Shown piece by piece: positions 39,901 through 54,900 of a stretch of 64,000 bases of DNA. The DNA is from Sipunculus nudus (taxonomy: Eukaryota > Annelida > Sipuncula > Golfingiida > Sipunculidae). Location of the stretch: NCBI GenBank assembly GCA_026874595.1, contig CM049313.1, positions 9,979,508 to 10,043,507 of the forward strand, given 5' to 3'. Within the stretch, counting starts at the first letter, position 1; each line of letters begins with the position of its first letter. Made by a program: the position numbers and the translations under genes. The notes under the pieces were generated by a model. That model saw only the letters and a program-made list of their open reading frames with translations. It did not search any database and was not told the origin of the DNA.

Positions 39901-42900
39901 TAAGCCTGTGACTTTATTTCTCACCAAAATTGTCAAATTTTCTGTGAATATCTTATTCCTTACATTTTTTCTCTCATAACTTTTCTTCCTAGGACTTTCA
40001 CTCCACTTTCTGGTTTTACATTAAGTATAGCCCTGATTATTACATGATTATTACTTACACAGGATCACCTACAATCTTCTTGTAGTAATGGCCCAGGAGC
40101 AAGAAAGAATCGCTGAAATATGGGTCCAACTTAGCAGCCTGGGGAGAGAAGAGGAATAAATAATCATCAATTTGTTCTACAAACCATAAGTTACATTTTC
40201 TTATTTCAAAATGATACATGGCATATTTTCAGTTTCATAAAGATTTCTTTTGACTTCAGTTCCTTCTTTATATATTTTTCATACCAGGGAATCCTATTAG
40301 AATTTTAGGACTTGGGTGTGGTCCAAAAAGCATTATTCTTCTCCAAACTTTGCTAATACACATCCCCTAGCCACCAAACTCTCCCCACAGATAGATTTTT
40401 ACCTGGACACGGTCCTCATAAAAACTTCATGTCACATCCAATCACCCTTACACTGACAGGTAATTTCTCCAAATTACTCAATACCACTCATGGGGGCTGC
40501 CATTTTGCATACACACTAATCCCTACATACACTATGAGTCACTATGGATGTCACATGTTGAAATTATGGGTATGCTCCTAGTTTATTAAAATACAAGTCT
40601 GGATAAGAATTTAATAATAGCAAGTGCCAAATGAAACACTGAAGCATATCAGTATAATTTTTCACAATTAACCTTTAATGCACCTATCTCTTCAAATGAT
40701 CCATCACTCTTGCCAATTATTCCCTGGGGTCCTTTGTTAGCAAGGTAAACAAGGTAATTCATTATTATGTGAAAAAAGAATACTGACACCAGTATCCTTT
40801 GGTTTAGATAAGCCCTTCTAAAGTTAATCATTGCTCAACTCAGGACTATGCAGAATTCAATTTCAAACATTAATTTGTGACAGGGCAAGGACATAATATT
40901 TTGATCCAGGTTCAGTGTACCACACCTGCAGGTCCTGCATGTGTAATCATCCCCTTTGCTTGGTCATATAACAGGGAACCCCTGAAAGGCACACTTGTTT
41001 GCGATAGAAACAGGTCTGTCAGGCACAGTTTTCCCATTAAGCCTGCCGAACTTGAACCATGGGTGGGGGCTGATTGTTTAAAATCTCAATGCTTCTTGAC
41101 TGGGATTCAAACTCTTCATCTCCAGGTTTAGAGTCCTGTGCTCTGCCCCTAAACCAAAGATGCCAGTCACCCACACTTTGCTATATGTGCTTCAATTTAT
41201 TATACATTGGCAGAGTAAACTGTATCATAAAAGAAGACATGCAATGTCCCTTAATAAAATACCTGTAGCAGAGCCCTGAAGCATTTTTCTCTCTTGTCAG
41301 CATCTGTTTGTGCCTGGCTCCAGTAAACACGGCAAAGCCAGTGATGTGCTTGTAAACTTGAAGAGTCGGCCTCAAGGACTCTCTGCAAACTGTTAAAACA
41401 AAATTCTGTTTGATAAAGACAAGTTTAAACAGGGCCAAAGACTGTATATGGCTTTTTAAGATGCACGAGTTATATATTGTTATTAACAGAATGTGTCACA
41501 CTGTCACTGAAAAGTTGGCTGGACAGCAGTTAACCATTCAGTGGAATAAAGTTTTATCAGTTAAGAAAATGGAGCAGGTCTTTATCATCATGTTGGGGAT
41601 ATTAGCATGTGATAATACAGTATTTAATCATGTTTTAACAACTAGCAAGCATTGATCAGTTTAAAAGTCTTACATCTTGCCCTACACCCCTAAGGTTAAA
41701 AGAATTGGGGACTTATGGGTCTCGGCACTCAGCTGAATTTGTTGATAGATATTTTTATGAGCTTTTTGAAAATGTGGGTGCTGTGACCTTGACCTTGTGA
41801 CCCCAAAATCCACAAGTTTCTTTCACTATAGGCAGGTGAGCAATAAGTGCAAGATGGAACGTTTGTGATGAAATGTTTGGCTTAAAATGCATCCACATAC
41901 AATCTCGTTAAATAAGTGGGTCCTGTGACCTTGATCTTTGACCTCAGGACCCAAAAAATCAAAAGGGTTCTTCATAATTAGTGGGCCATATCTAAGTCAA
42001 GTTTGCAATCCATATGCCAATCCAAACTTGAGTTATCATCCTGAAATGAATGTGTGGACATGGCACCCGTGACCTGGACTTTTGGACCCCAAATTCAATT
42101 AGGTTATTCCCAATTCGCAGGTTAGATATATGCACAAGATGGAAGGTTTGGCTTAAAATGCATCCACAACCTTTTTACATAAATGGGTCCTGCGACCTTG
42201 ACCTTTAACCTCATGATCCCAAAATCAAAAGATTTCTTGCTTTATTGGTGGGCCATATATAAATAAAGTTTGCAATTCATATATCAATCCAAACCAGAAA
42301 TGAATTTGTGGACGAACGGACAGATGGACAAACAGAGGCTAGAACAAACAGACAGATTGACAGGGTGATTACTATAGGGCACCCACTTATGATCAATAAA
42401 CACAAAGGATGGACAAAGCACAATTCCTATACCTCAGTTGACTATCTGTAAGCTGAGCTGAAAAATTATCATGAATCTTTGTTTGACAATGCCAAAGTCT
42501 GAATATAGGAACTGTTCACAGCATCACCAAAAAATATGTTTTTTTTTAAATAATTTAATACCATAAACTGTGTACAGCAGAGTTTTAAGTAAATGAACAT
42601 CTGTAACACTATGTTAGCCAATATATTCACTCAACCCATAGTTTATCAAATAAATTCACTTAACAAGTTGGTCATGAGGTTATGCTTTCATGATTAAACT
42701 AGTGAATATGTCACCTCTCCTCAGCCTTGGTGTAGTCACCCTGTGTGGTTGATATCTGTCCTGACAGAAGACTTGTCTCAGGAGACTCAGAGTTAATAGC
42801 TTCTAACTGGCTCAGCACCTGAAAAACCCAATAAGCCACTTTATGAACTGATCTCATTTACTGAGACTGGCCAGGCTCAGCCAAGCATAAAGCAGCATAT

Positions 42901-45900
42901 TCTAGCCCAGCACAGCCTATACTAAGCCATTTTCACACTAAAGGCATGTTGAATACAGTTCTGCCCAAACCAAATTCAACATACAGTATTCAATATACTT
43001 TGTGTTCATACTGCACCAGAAAATAAGCCTATTCAGCATTCTTTAAATGAAAGTATTCTTTTTACTTCTCATGTTTGCGGTTACAGCACATGCATGGAAA
43101 CATTCTTCCTACAGAGTATGCATTGAGAAACAGAATTCAGCATGCACACATTATTGTCCCACACGCGGCGTATTTTCCTTTGTTCTAACTGTACGTTCAA
43201 ATCTGCTTGCATCACAGGGTCATGAAAAGTGACCATTCAAGTGTAGTTGCATGGTGACTTTCCAAATATGGCAAAGAATTGGTGAGTAGCCAAAAAAATG
43301 ACACGCGTGACCTTTGACCAAGGAGGCGGGGCATGTGGGACAAATCAGTTATAGCCTAATGATATGTAAAGCAAGCCCTGAGATTTGCTTGGCTCGTGTC
43401 AATCATGGCAGGCTCGCCTTAACAGCTCAACTGCCATGTGACACAAGCCTCGCAAACCTCACAGCTTGCATTACATTTCATTGGGCTATAACCAATACAA
43501 AGCCGGTTCACACTGCCTATATGCAAAGACCCTATTAGTGAATTTTATATCGGAACTTCCTCGCCAGTTGGTTTCACTGATATGGATGGAAACACAAATG
43601 AATATGGGTGTAGGTTGAACAGACCATGGCTTTAGAGAAAGTAAAATGGATTCAGTACCATATTCAGTGAATACAGTGAATGCGGCTCTAGGCTAGGATA
43701 GCCAAGCCAAGCCTAGCCTAACCTTGCCCAGCTTATCCCAACATAACCTACTCAGGTCCGTCCTAGCCTAACCTACCTCAGTCCAATCTAGCACTGCTTA
43801 GATAAGAACAGCCTAACAAAACTAAGTCCTGCCTAAGTTAACATAACCCGATCCAGCCAAGCCTAGTATTTTGTAAATATGTAGTAAAAAAAAAAAAAGA
43901 AATGGTATTGGAATGGTCTGCTAAATCTACATCACAAATCCATTACAGTGTTACATCAACTTTTCATCCTTGTAACAAACCTGTTTGGCTTCATCAAGTT
44001 TCTTCTGAGCTAAATAAATGGATCCTTTTAGTCGCAAGATCTTCACATCAGATTTATCATCAGCCAGAAGCTACAAGAACATGTACAAAGTGAAACAAAG
44101 TTTAATAAGAACTTCAGTCAGGAATACAAAATCGTGAAGAATTTATGCATTTAGCATGTACAGTGCTGCCAGTTTTGAAATTTGCAATAAACAAAGCTTT
44201 GCATAAAAAAATATATTAATTAATATTAATAATACAAATTATTTACAGCTTTTAAAAGTATGCATTGGTTACAAAACAAGATACATGCTTCACATGTACA
44301 CCTTATATGGGAATGTTTCACTTTTGGAGGTACGACTCAGAATTCCTCAGAGTTGTATAGTTCACTCAATTTGCCACTCATCTAACCTGTAATTAAACCC
44401 CATTCTACAAATATTTTTTTCCAAACCCATTTTATCATAATGCACCATTCAGCATAAAATTTTATAAACCATTTTTGGATAAGCATATCTCTAAGTCTCA
44501 CCTCTAAGTCTCTAAGTCTTAGATATAGTTATAAGTGAGGCACATTTTTTTATCAATATTGTTAATGTTGAACTTTTTTTTCTGTGAACTATTTGCATTC
44601 AGTTTCTAAAGTGTACATGATGTAATGACAAATAATTTAAAGATACAAGCTCCCTAAACACTGTGATATGTAATTGCTTAAGGACTAAAAACGTGCTGTT
44701 AAAATATTTAGCTAAATGCATATAAGATGATAAACCCAAGGCTGGCTTTAATTAACTGAGAATCTTTAAGGCAGTAAGGATTTCCTTACATTCATCTGTC
44801 ATACTCTTTGTGAGCAAAATGTATAGAAAAAAACATTCAAGGGATTACTGTGATATTTTTCATAGTTTGGTCCCTGTTAGAGGTTGTGTGCTAGCAAATT
44901 TCAGGCAAGTCAGAAATCCAATATGGCAACTAGGCAGCAGTTTTTTTTCATTCCTTTCTTGCACATTATCTAAACAGCTATTTGACATATGGCAATGGAA
45001 TATTTTTCAAGTTTGGTGCCAATTAAGATCTTATGCTGTTTAATTTCAGACCAGTAAAAAATTAAATGTGGCCACCAGATAGGCATTCTTAAATTCCTAA
45101 TTTAAAGCAGCACTGAATGAATACCTTTACTGTCAAAATGATTTCTGGTTTATTAAGGTTTTTACCTCTTCACATAGCAACTCTGCTTCAGCCAGACCAC
45201 CAGCCTTACGCCTCTCTGACAAAGACAGCAGCTTATAGTATTTGATGTCTTTCTCTGCAAGTTCGGTGTTGCCAAGGAGACATGAGTTTTCTTGTTTCAA
45301 TTGTTTCAGACCTGAAAACATCACATGTCTTTTTCTCAAAGATAATTTAAATTATATGAAGTTACATCACTCCATTCAACTAAAATCATTAAATGGCAAA
45401 CATGCATGAAGAGATTAATGCAATAACTATTTCCATGTTATTTGTTTACCCAATGTGCATCTTGCACTCAATTTTCACTTAGAATTTACTGAATGCTTGC
45501 TTTTGGAAATTTTGTCCTTGGACAATCTCTTAACATTATTTTCTGTGGCATTTTATTAACTTAAACAAAAGCTCTGTGGCATTTTGTCCTTGATGTTTTT
45601 TTTTTGTTAGCCTGTAAATTCCACAGATAAACATAGAAAAATATTTAGTTAAACCATAAACCTACCTCTGTTAGTGCTTGTGACTGTCCCTTCTTTTTCA
45701 TGCAGCAAACACTGAACTTTGGTCTTCAACATCCAGCCACATAGAAGGTGGGGAAGCTTCTTCACTCCTAGAACCACACATTACTTATATAACCACAGGT
45801 ACTTCCAGAAGTGAGGAGGCTGCAAGGTGTATGGATGAGGGGAAAAGATTAATCATACTGTATTACTACAGTATAACTCCCTTTAGTTTCCCACCCATTC

Positions 45901-48900
45901 ATTCTAAAACTCACCTGCCATCAAACAATAATGTATCCCCAATATTCTACCCACATTAATTCTACTTGGGTCATCTGCTTGGAGGTTTGCTATGAAGTTT
46001 GTTGATGTGGTCTTTTGTTCATCGTTCACTAATATGTACATTAATAATGATAATAATAATAAAAATTTATTTATATAGCACTCCTAATAATGAATACATA
46101 ACATATCAAAAGCGCTTTACATATTAAAATATTATCATATTATTTAAAAATCATAGCTGTGCAGCAGTTAAACATAGTATGAATAACATTATAAATTGAA
46201 CTAAGATCCTATAAACTATAATATAATATGACAGGACTTGCAGAATAAAAATGTTTTAAGTCTGGATTTAAAAACATTAAGAGATTGACTATTCTTCACA
46301 AATGTAGGTAATTCATTCCATAGGCAGGGATCTGCATGTGCAAAAGATGATAGCCTAAATTATGTGCATTAAAGCTTAATGGCAGTGAAATAAATACTAC
46401 TGTATTAACAAACAAAACAGAAATAACCAATAGAAGTACAAACAATATATCTAACTTTGAGTGATTTTTACATGCAGCTCCACTTTACCTTCTGTGATGT
46501 CTGTGTTAGCATCTATGAGCTGGTTACATGACAGTTTACTGTAGCCACTGATCAGACTCAGCATCCCAGCTTCTTCATTCAGCTTTCTCAGTCTATCTGC
46601 AGCTGCTGTCATCTGTTCAGCAGAAGCAGCATCAACAGTGGCTGGAAGAAAAGAAAAGGATGCACTATAGACTGTAGAACAATACCAATGACATCATCCT
46701 GTATTTAATGAAAAGTATGAAAAACATGCATGAAACAAGTACAAAATATTCTCAAACATGAAAGTGCATAAACCATGAAAATAAAATAAACCATGAAAAA
46801 GTTTTAATCAGTAATAAAACAGTTAAAAACACAATTTTATCAATGTCACTGTAAGAGATGCTTTAAACTAGCTTCAGGAGAGATACTGTGGTTGTCTTTA
46901 TCACTGTGAGGGTCTCAAATTCATGGTATTTTTAATATTGGCAGAGAAATTAAACCTTCCCATCAAAAGAGGTCATCAGTTATTTGTACAGTGCCCTCAC
47001 TAGTATCTCATGAATAATACGTTATCCATGCATGAGGCACTGAAAGTTGGAAGGCAAAAGGTGGATATTATAAACTAAACATTTCTTGGCACCACAGGTG
47101 CCAGAGTATCCCCAGACATAGTACGCCCCCCCCCCCCCCCTTTAAGAATTGGCCCCTATTTTTAGTAGCATATACTGACACTTGGCAAGCAATTATTGTT
47201 TCTTCCATCTATCAATCCACAATCTTTTTGAAGATGTTGGTCCTGTGACCATTATCTTTTTAAAGATGTGTCCTGTGACCTTGACCTTTGACCTCAAGTT
47301 TGAAATCTATACATCAATAAAAGAAGGAATTATTATCCAGAGACTAATTTTTGGACAGATGGCTCCTGTGACCTTCACCTTTGACCTTGTGACCTCAAAA
47401 TTGATAGGGTTCTTCCTCTCTTGGCAGGTGAACTATATGTGCAAGACGAAAGATCTGAGATGATATATTTGGCTGAAAATGCATCCACATCTTTTTAAAG
47501 ATGTGTCCTGTGACCTTGACCTTTGACCTCATGACCCCAAAATCAATTCGGGTCTTGCTTTTCCAATGGGACATATACAAGTCAAGTTTGAAATCCATAC
47601 ATCAATAAAAGCAGGAATTATCACCCAGAAACTAATTTTTTGACAGATGGCTCCTGTGACCTTCACCTTTGACCTTGTGCCCTAAAAATTGATAGGGGTT
47701 TTCCACTCTTGGCAGGTGAAATATATGTGCAAGATGATAGATCTGAGATGAATTGTTTGGCTGAAAATGCATCCACAATCTTTTTAAAGATGTCCTGTGA
47801 CCTTGACCTTTGACTTCATGACCCCAAAAATCAATTTGGGTCTTGCTTTTCCAATGGGTCATATACAAGTCAAGTTTGAAATCCATACATCAATAAAAGC
47901 AGGAATTATCATCCAGAAACTAATTTATGGACAGATGGCTCCTGTGACCTTCACCTTTGACCTTGTGACCTCAAAATTTATAGGGGTCTTCTTCTATTGG
48001 CAGATGAACTATATGTGCAAGATGAATGGTCTGAGATGAAATGTTTGGCTGAAAATGCATCCAATATCTTTTTAAAGATGTGGCCTGTTACCTTTACCTT
48101 TGACCTCATGACCCAAAAATCAATTGGAGTCTTGCTTTTTCAATGGGACATATATAAGTCAAGTTTGAAATAAAAACATCAATAAAACAGGAATTATCAT
48201 CAAGAAACTAATTTTTTGACAGATAGCTCCTGTGGCCTTGACCTTTGACCTTGCGAACCCAAAATTGATATGGATCATCCACTATTGGCAAGTGAGCTAT
48301 ATATTCAAGATGGAAGACCTGGGATGAAAGTTTGGCTTAAAAGGCATGGCTTAAAATGCATCCACAGTATCTTTTAAGATGCGAGTCCAGTGACCTTGAC
48401 CTTTGACCTCATGACCCTAGAACCTATAGGGTTCTTACTTTAGTGGTGGGCCATACATAAGTCACGTTTGAAATCCATATGGCTATCACCACTGGAGATA
48501 TCATAAGAGGTGTGTGATTTTCACCAAATATGGACACATTAAAGGTCAAGGACACTCTCATGGTAAAGGTAAAGACCCATATGTAAATAGACCTCATCCC
48601 ATAACCCATCTCTCTACATGTGCATAATATAAAAGAAATCTGTCCATTAGTTTTTGACTTATAATGCTTACAGTACTGTTAAGTGGCAATTATGGGGGTA
48701 TTAAAAGGCACAAAAACAAGAAAAGGAAAATAGGTGGCGCCACCAGTTTCCGGTATATCACAAGGCTATCCAAGATCTTCGGTCACCTTGATTTTTGGAC
48801 CAGTCCATGCAAGCTTACTTGAGATATTTAAGAATTTGTGTTATTTTTGGCAAAAATGGACCTATTTAAGGTCAAGGTCACTCTCCTGGGATAGGTCATG

Positions 48901-51900
48901 ACCCCATTTTAAATAGGCTTCGTCCCCTTACCTATATCTATACAAATGTAAAGTTTGAAAAAGATCAGTGAAATATATTTTGAGTTATCCCGCTCACAAG
49001 GTTTTTCTGCGGTGGCGGCGGCAGTTTATAAAAAGTTGAATTTCCAGGTGTTTGCAGTATCTATATGTTTGGAAACTCGTGGAAACGAGTAAAGGACACC
49101 TCAAGGAAGAACACTAGGGGGGTCGTGAAAATTCTCTAGAGGGGGGGGAGGTTTTCACTTTCTGGCCCATGGACTAATATAAAGTCTACCACAGTATTTA
49201 GAACTAGAATATGGGCAGTTGACAAGCAACTACAGGTATCCGCCAAATCACAGAGATAAATGCATGAATGTATTCTATAAATACATGACTGTAGATGGCG
49301 CCACTAGTCTCACGCATGAGAAATCTACTCAAGTCAGTAAAACATGCAAAATTTTAGGCCAAAACACCAAACCACTCATGGGCATCAATACATGTATTCT
49401 ATGAAAATGGGAAAATAGGTGGTGCCACCTATCTGACCTACAAAAAAACATTTCAAGACAGATACATGTGCAAAATTTCAGGCTCATACATCCAACCACT
49501 CCTGAGATATGTGCAATTTTCACCAAAAACAGACTAATGGATGGACACTACCTGAAAATGATTGCAGGTGGTGCAACCAGGCTTGTGTACAAGATGGAGG
49601 TATCCAAGATATATACACATGCAAAATTTCAGGCTGATATGGCAAAGAAATACTGAGGAAAGGGCATCAATGTATTCTATGAAAATGAGTAGGTAGGTGG
49701 TGTCACCTGTCATGTATACGAGCAAACTATACAAGATGGATGGATATGCCAAATTTCAGACCAATACATTGAACCACTCCTGAGAAGAGTGATTTTCATC
49801 CAAAGCAAATGCACAGATTTACGCCACGTGAAAACACTTGCAGATCAAGCCTAAGGGCTTGAGTATGAGATAGAGGTATCCAAGGTCAATGGACATGCAC
49901 AATTTCAGCCAAATACATTAAACCACTCATGAGATATGAGCTATTGTCACTAAAAGAAGATGCACAAAAGGACACTGTTTGAAAAGGATTGCAGGTGGCA
50001 CCACCAATCTTTGCTACACACCAGTTCATGTGCCCTTATAATTATAATGGGTTTCAGAAAGATCAGTCTAGAGGTCTCAGAGTTGTCTGAATATGATCAA
50101 GGCAGCAGAACTGGGCTGAAAACATAGTATTCACTACAGTTTTGCGGATACAACTATTTGAGGAGCTACAATTAATCACCAATCCCAAGCATTCTTATTT
50201 CAATGATTTTGTGTAATCCACTCGTGACATCATAGGAAGTCTTATAATTGACCTCTGAGTAGCACTTACCTAACTGACTTTCAAGATGGATCTGGCATAA
50301 GATTTCCAAAGGATAAGAACAGGCTGGCAGGGCATCAGCCATCTGGTGGCATTTTTCAGAAAGCAAATCTGTCCCCTCATTATGCTGAAAATCAATAAAC
50401 ACAAATTAAAAACCCAGCTAATGTTTTAACTACATGTGATGGGCTGATGATCGATTATATTGATGATCGGTTGGGTTGATGCAAACAATCTGATGATTGA
50501 TCTTGCAGTGCCATAATCGATTATAAAATTTTGCACTTAACTTTGTGATTAGGAAGTGTAGGCTTTTATATACATTATGCAAGCAAACTAGAGAAGAGTC
50601 TACGATTACTCAAACAACTTGATTCCTAAGTGACTGTGAAGACATGTAGGCTACAGAATTATGACATTATAAGCCTAAATGTAAGCCTACATATCAGTTG
50701 AGATGATGTAGTTGTCTATATATGGTGGGAAAGTTCATACTTCTAAACAACTGATTATTTCTGATTATCAGATGGTAGAGGTCAACAGATTTTTACTGAT
50801 GATCTACTATGACATTACAAATGTTTCCCAACAATAGTTTAAACTACATGTGAAGACTTCTATGTTATTTCTTAGTGTGTGTGGAAGCCTGAAATTCAGA
50901 AGTTTTGAAAATATGTCATTCCTTTGGTAAGGACACCATGATCCTCATTACATGTGCTATACCTTTACACTTACAGGACTGCAAAATAACTTGCATCTGT
51001 TAGAATATCCTGTTATGTAATTCTAATTATCAGTTAAGTAACAGTGCAGTGTTATATCCTAAGGCCAAATTTATGGGTCCCTAAAACTCCATAAAGATGC
51101 CATGTGCAAAAAAAAATGTCTTATCTTTTCTTCAATCTTACCAATTCATAATTAAATTTTCTTTTTAACATGACTTCAGTTTTCAATCTTATTCATATCT
51201 TATCCAATTTACTTCTTGTATGCTTCATATTCCTTATTCATCTGAGTCTAAACTTATGTCTCACCAATATATCTCTGAAATGATAAATCTAGGGCACATT
51301 TACAATGGTACAAATCAAATATCATATATCTTATTGCTATCACTGTTCCATCAGTGTCTGACATTAAGTAACAATATTTTCTCACTTTTTCATATGTAAA
51401 GCATGTTACCTATAGCTAGGAAGTCACTGGTCAGAAACCAGTTGAATGGCATCCGCATGCACAGTTAAACCTAGAGAATATGTTGCAATGCATTATCTAT
51501 TATTACTGATGGAAATGTGTACTTACTAGGAATACTAAAATATACCTAATATGTACCACACCATATACAATAAAGTATTGTGTGTGATGCATATTGTATC
51601 AAGAGTTAAAGCCTTAATTGTGTCATTGGCAGCATCAATTCTTGTCTTTTATGACCTTACAATTGCATATTAAACATACTTATTTGATCAACTGAACTAA
51701 CAACAGCAGATATCTAATTACCATAATTATTTATGTATGTATATATGTATATATGTATACATGAAGCTTCACTAAATAAACCTTGACAATGACTATGTGT
51801 TGAGAATGTAGATCTCTCACAGCACCACATACCTTGATGATATGTTTGATATAGTCTGTCCACATCACAGTTTTATCATCTGCTGACTGGCCTTCCTGGT

Positions 51901-54900
51901 CTGATGTTAATATCTTGTCATAACACTGGGATACCTGCCAGCAAATGAGAGCACCACAACACTGTGTCATGACCGTCTTGACCTCTGAACTCATTAAATA
52001 TGCAAAGATGTTGCTTAGAATCAAAATCAGGTGAGACACCCATTGTTTATTCATTCTTAGTCAGTCTCATCAAAATCATCCAAGGTCCCAGTACCTTATC
52101 ACTGTGAAACAAAGGGTTCATGGATGGAGAGACAAATGCAGGGACCGCTGCCAATACAATAATAAAGATGGGTGTATAAAAAGAAATTGCATAAAAGTAT
52201 TTCAGACTTTTTATTTAAAGTTTTATGATTAACTGGAAAACCTGCCAGATGTACCATAATAAAGCTGCAGGTGGCAAACAATCCCATTTTGAAAAGAAAA
52301 TCTGAACCTTGCTGGAGAAAGATGTTAATCTTTTCCTCTGCTGCATGAAAAAAAAGACTGAATTCTTCTATCATTCCTCTGAAATATGTACCATGCCTGT
52401 TTAAAAAGTTTGACTTTTAGCTGTGGGAAGAATAAACTTGCAGCTGTGTGCAAGATTAGACTTGTAACTGTGGGCAAGAATAGAACATCATGCCAAAAAC
52501 TGTGACATGCCATTCAAACTACTGCTGCCCAGAAGGTCAGTCTTGTATATTTACAGGAATCATAAAAAGCTCCCCAAACCTTAAAACTATCAAGACAACA
52601 GGAAAGAGGACAATCACATAGAGATTTTCCTGTTTATTCATTAATGGTAGTGTGCAAAATCTGATACTGACTTACCATATTCACTTGATCCTGAGACAAT
52701 GCTTTTAGCGACTTTAACAGCAGGAGCACCTTTCTCCACAATTCACAAGCCTTGGGTTTGTCTGGAGAGTCTCCAGCCAGAGACATGTACAGAGATACAG
52801 CCTAGGGAGAATAATGTTTTTACTATACAAGCAGCATACTGGAGGTCTCTTAATTCAGATTTATCATTTATAATATTTTAAATCTTGTGCTGAACATAGA
52901 ATGTCAAAAACATATCAAAACAACTGTGAATAAGTACAATATAATCCATTCTTACCTTTCTGTCCTGATGTGTTACCGTAATTTTCTGTAAACTCTTTTA
53001 ATCCGCAGCAACTACAATTTAGCTGTCACCACAAGAGTTATTTTGTTGATTTATGAAGATTATGTATGTAAAAATATACACCTGCACAGTGTTATAATTA
53101 CATGAAAACTGCTTGTTTAAGGAATCATGCATACATCTTTTATTACATCTAATAAATGAGTATAGGTGGCTATAAAATAAAAAGAGTCAGATAATGTGAT
53201 GTTGTTACCTCATCTGTCTGACCAGACTTCTCTAGCAAAGCTCCAAGTTTCACGCTTGTTTCCTGGAGCTTTACTGCATCACTGAGATAAAATACAAACA
53301 AAAACTTCAAATAAATAAAGCTAACTAGAATGGCAAAAGTGAGTGTAATTTACCCTCAAAGAAAGCATATTTGCTAGATATTTATGGTTTTAAATATATA
53401 AATAACTGAAATAAAATAAGAAAATTAAAAAAACTGAGTACCAGTATTCTTATTTATCCTCTCAGGTTAAACTGAAATCCTAGATATATTTTTCATTAAC
53501 TATAATCATTACTGTTACTATTAGCTAAAACTTTGTATAAATTTCACTAAAGGCAAGTCAACATGTGGTCTATTTTCCCCTGAAGAATTTTAAATACAGG
53601 AAATGAATGCATTATGTATAGAGATGTCAGGGTATGAATGAAATTTTACTCAAACTGGAATAATAGTAGTGAAATTTAACAAGCCTTAGTGAAATTTCTG
53701 TAGAACTGGTAAAGACAATTTGTCTGACTTTCAGGTTGTCAAAAGATATTTAAACAAGGGACCTATGGGTCACTGTGCTCAGCTGACGTTAACCTTGAAG
53801 GTAAAAATCTAAAATAATATCTAATGGAGATAAAGTGTAAGAGGAAGAGGTAATAAAGGCCATGGTTGGTTTATGTGATTGGTTTGTATTGATGAGCAAG
53901 AAATTGTTGCAAAAAATATTTTGTGACCTGACCATGTGTTTCCTAATGTTGAAACTAAAGCATGTGAGCAGTTTGTGAACAAATGATCTGTACTATTACC
54001 ATGATCATTAGTTGGTTTTTCGATTAACTGTTGACATTTCAGTAGTTTACACATTTGTTCAATTGCATCTATTTTTTGTATAATATATATTTTTAAATAT
54101 ATATGTATTTTTTTATGAAATGTATACAGTTGAAATATAGCTAATTAACAACATAAAACAGGGCAAACAAAGCCTGATCTCAAATTCTGCTGAGGCAGGA
54201 AAATAATGAACAAATAATAATTTAAGCATACTGATGGGTTCATATATATTTGTTAAAATCATTTAAAAGAAAATTGATTTCTTTAAAAATGCTACATTAC
54301 ACAACATTGCATCTTCTGGATAACACCTTAAATTATTTGAAAGTTTTTGCATATCGGAGTGGAAACAGCATTACAATTAAGGAGATACAGTGAAAACAAT
54401 AACAATTACTGCATAACACTTGGTGGGTTGGGTTTGCGGGGGGGGGGGGGGGGGGTGATTGGGGTGGTGATATGAGAATAACTGTACACCTGTCACAGCA
54501 GGGGATCTCCCCCAGTAACTGTAACAAATCAGAAACCCTGGCATAGCTGACTTCCAGTGACCTGGAGTGGGACCCTGCATCTGTAATCAAAGCAAGTGAC
54601 TACAGAAAAAAAATCAATAACTAGCTTAATTTTCAAGCTTTTATTTTCAAATTTCAGATTTAGACAAACTAAATATTTATGTTTACATGCTGTGAAAATT
54701 AAATCAATGGTGCTTACAGGAAAAAAACGTGCCATGGTCAAAGTTGGGCTTAATTTAAGGTACTGATTTTTTTTTTTATGCTAATAACTTAAAAAATTTA
54801 CAAAATTCAGATCTAATTTTGGGTAAACAATTGAATCTTAATTAATCATAGTTATATACTTGAGAAAATAGACTCTAGTTTCAAAATTTTTCATGTTAAG

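Noticed and set aside
41102-41156. Functional tRNA gene
   Set aside because: A and B boxes are present, but the acceptor stem does not pair and the B box is degenerate; it is the head of a SINE.
47395-48039. Similar small ORFs (MDFKLDLYM...) on both strands
   Set aside because: Products of the 290-bp tandem repeat; similarity comes from the repeat, and frames break between units.
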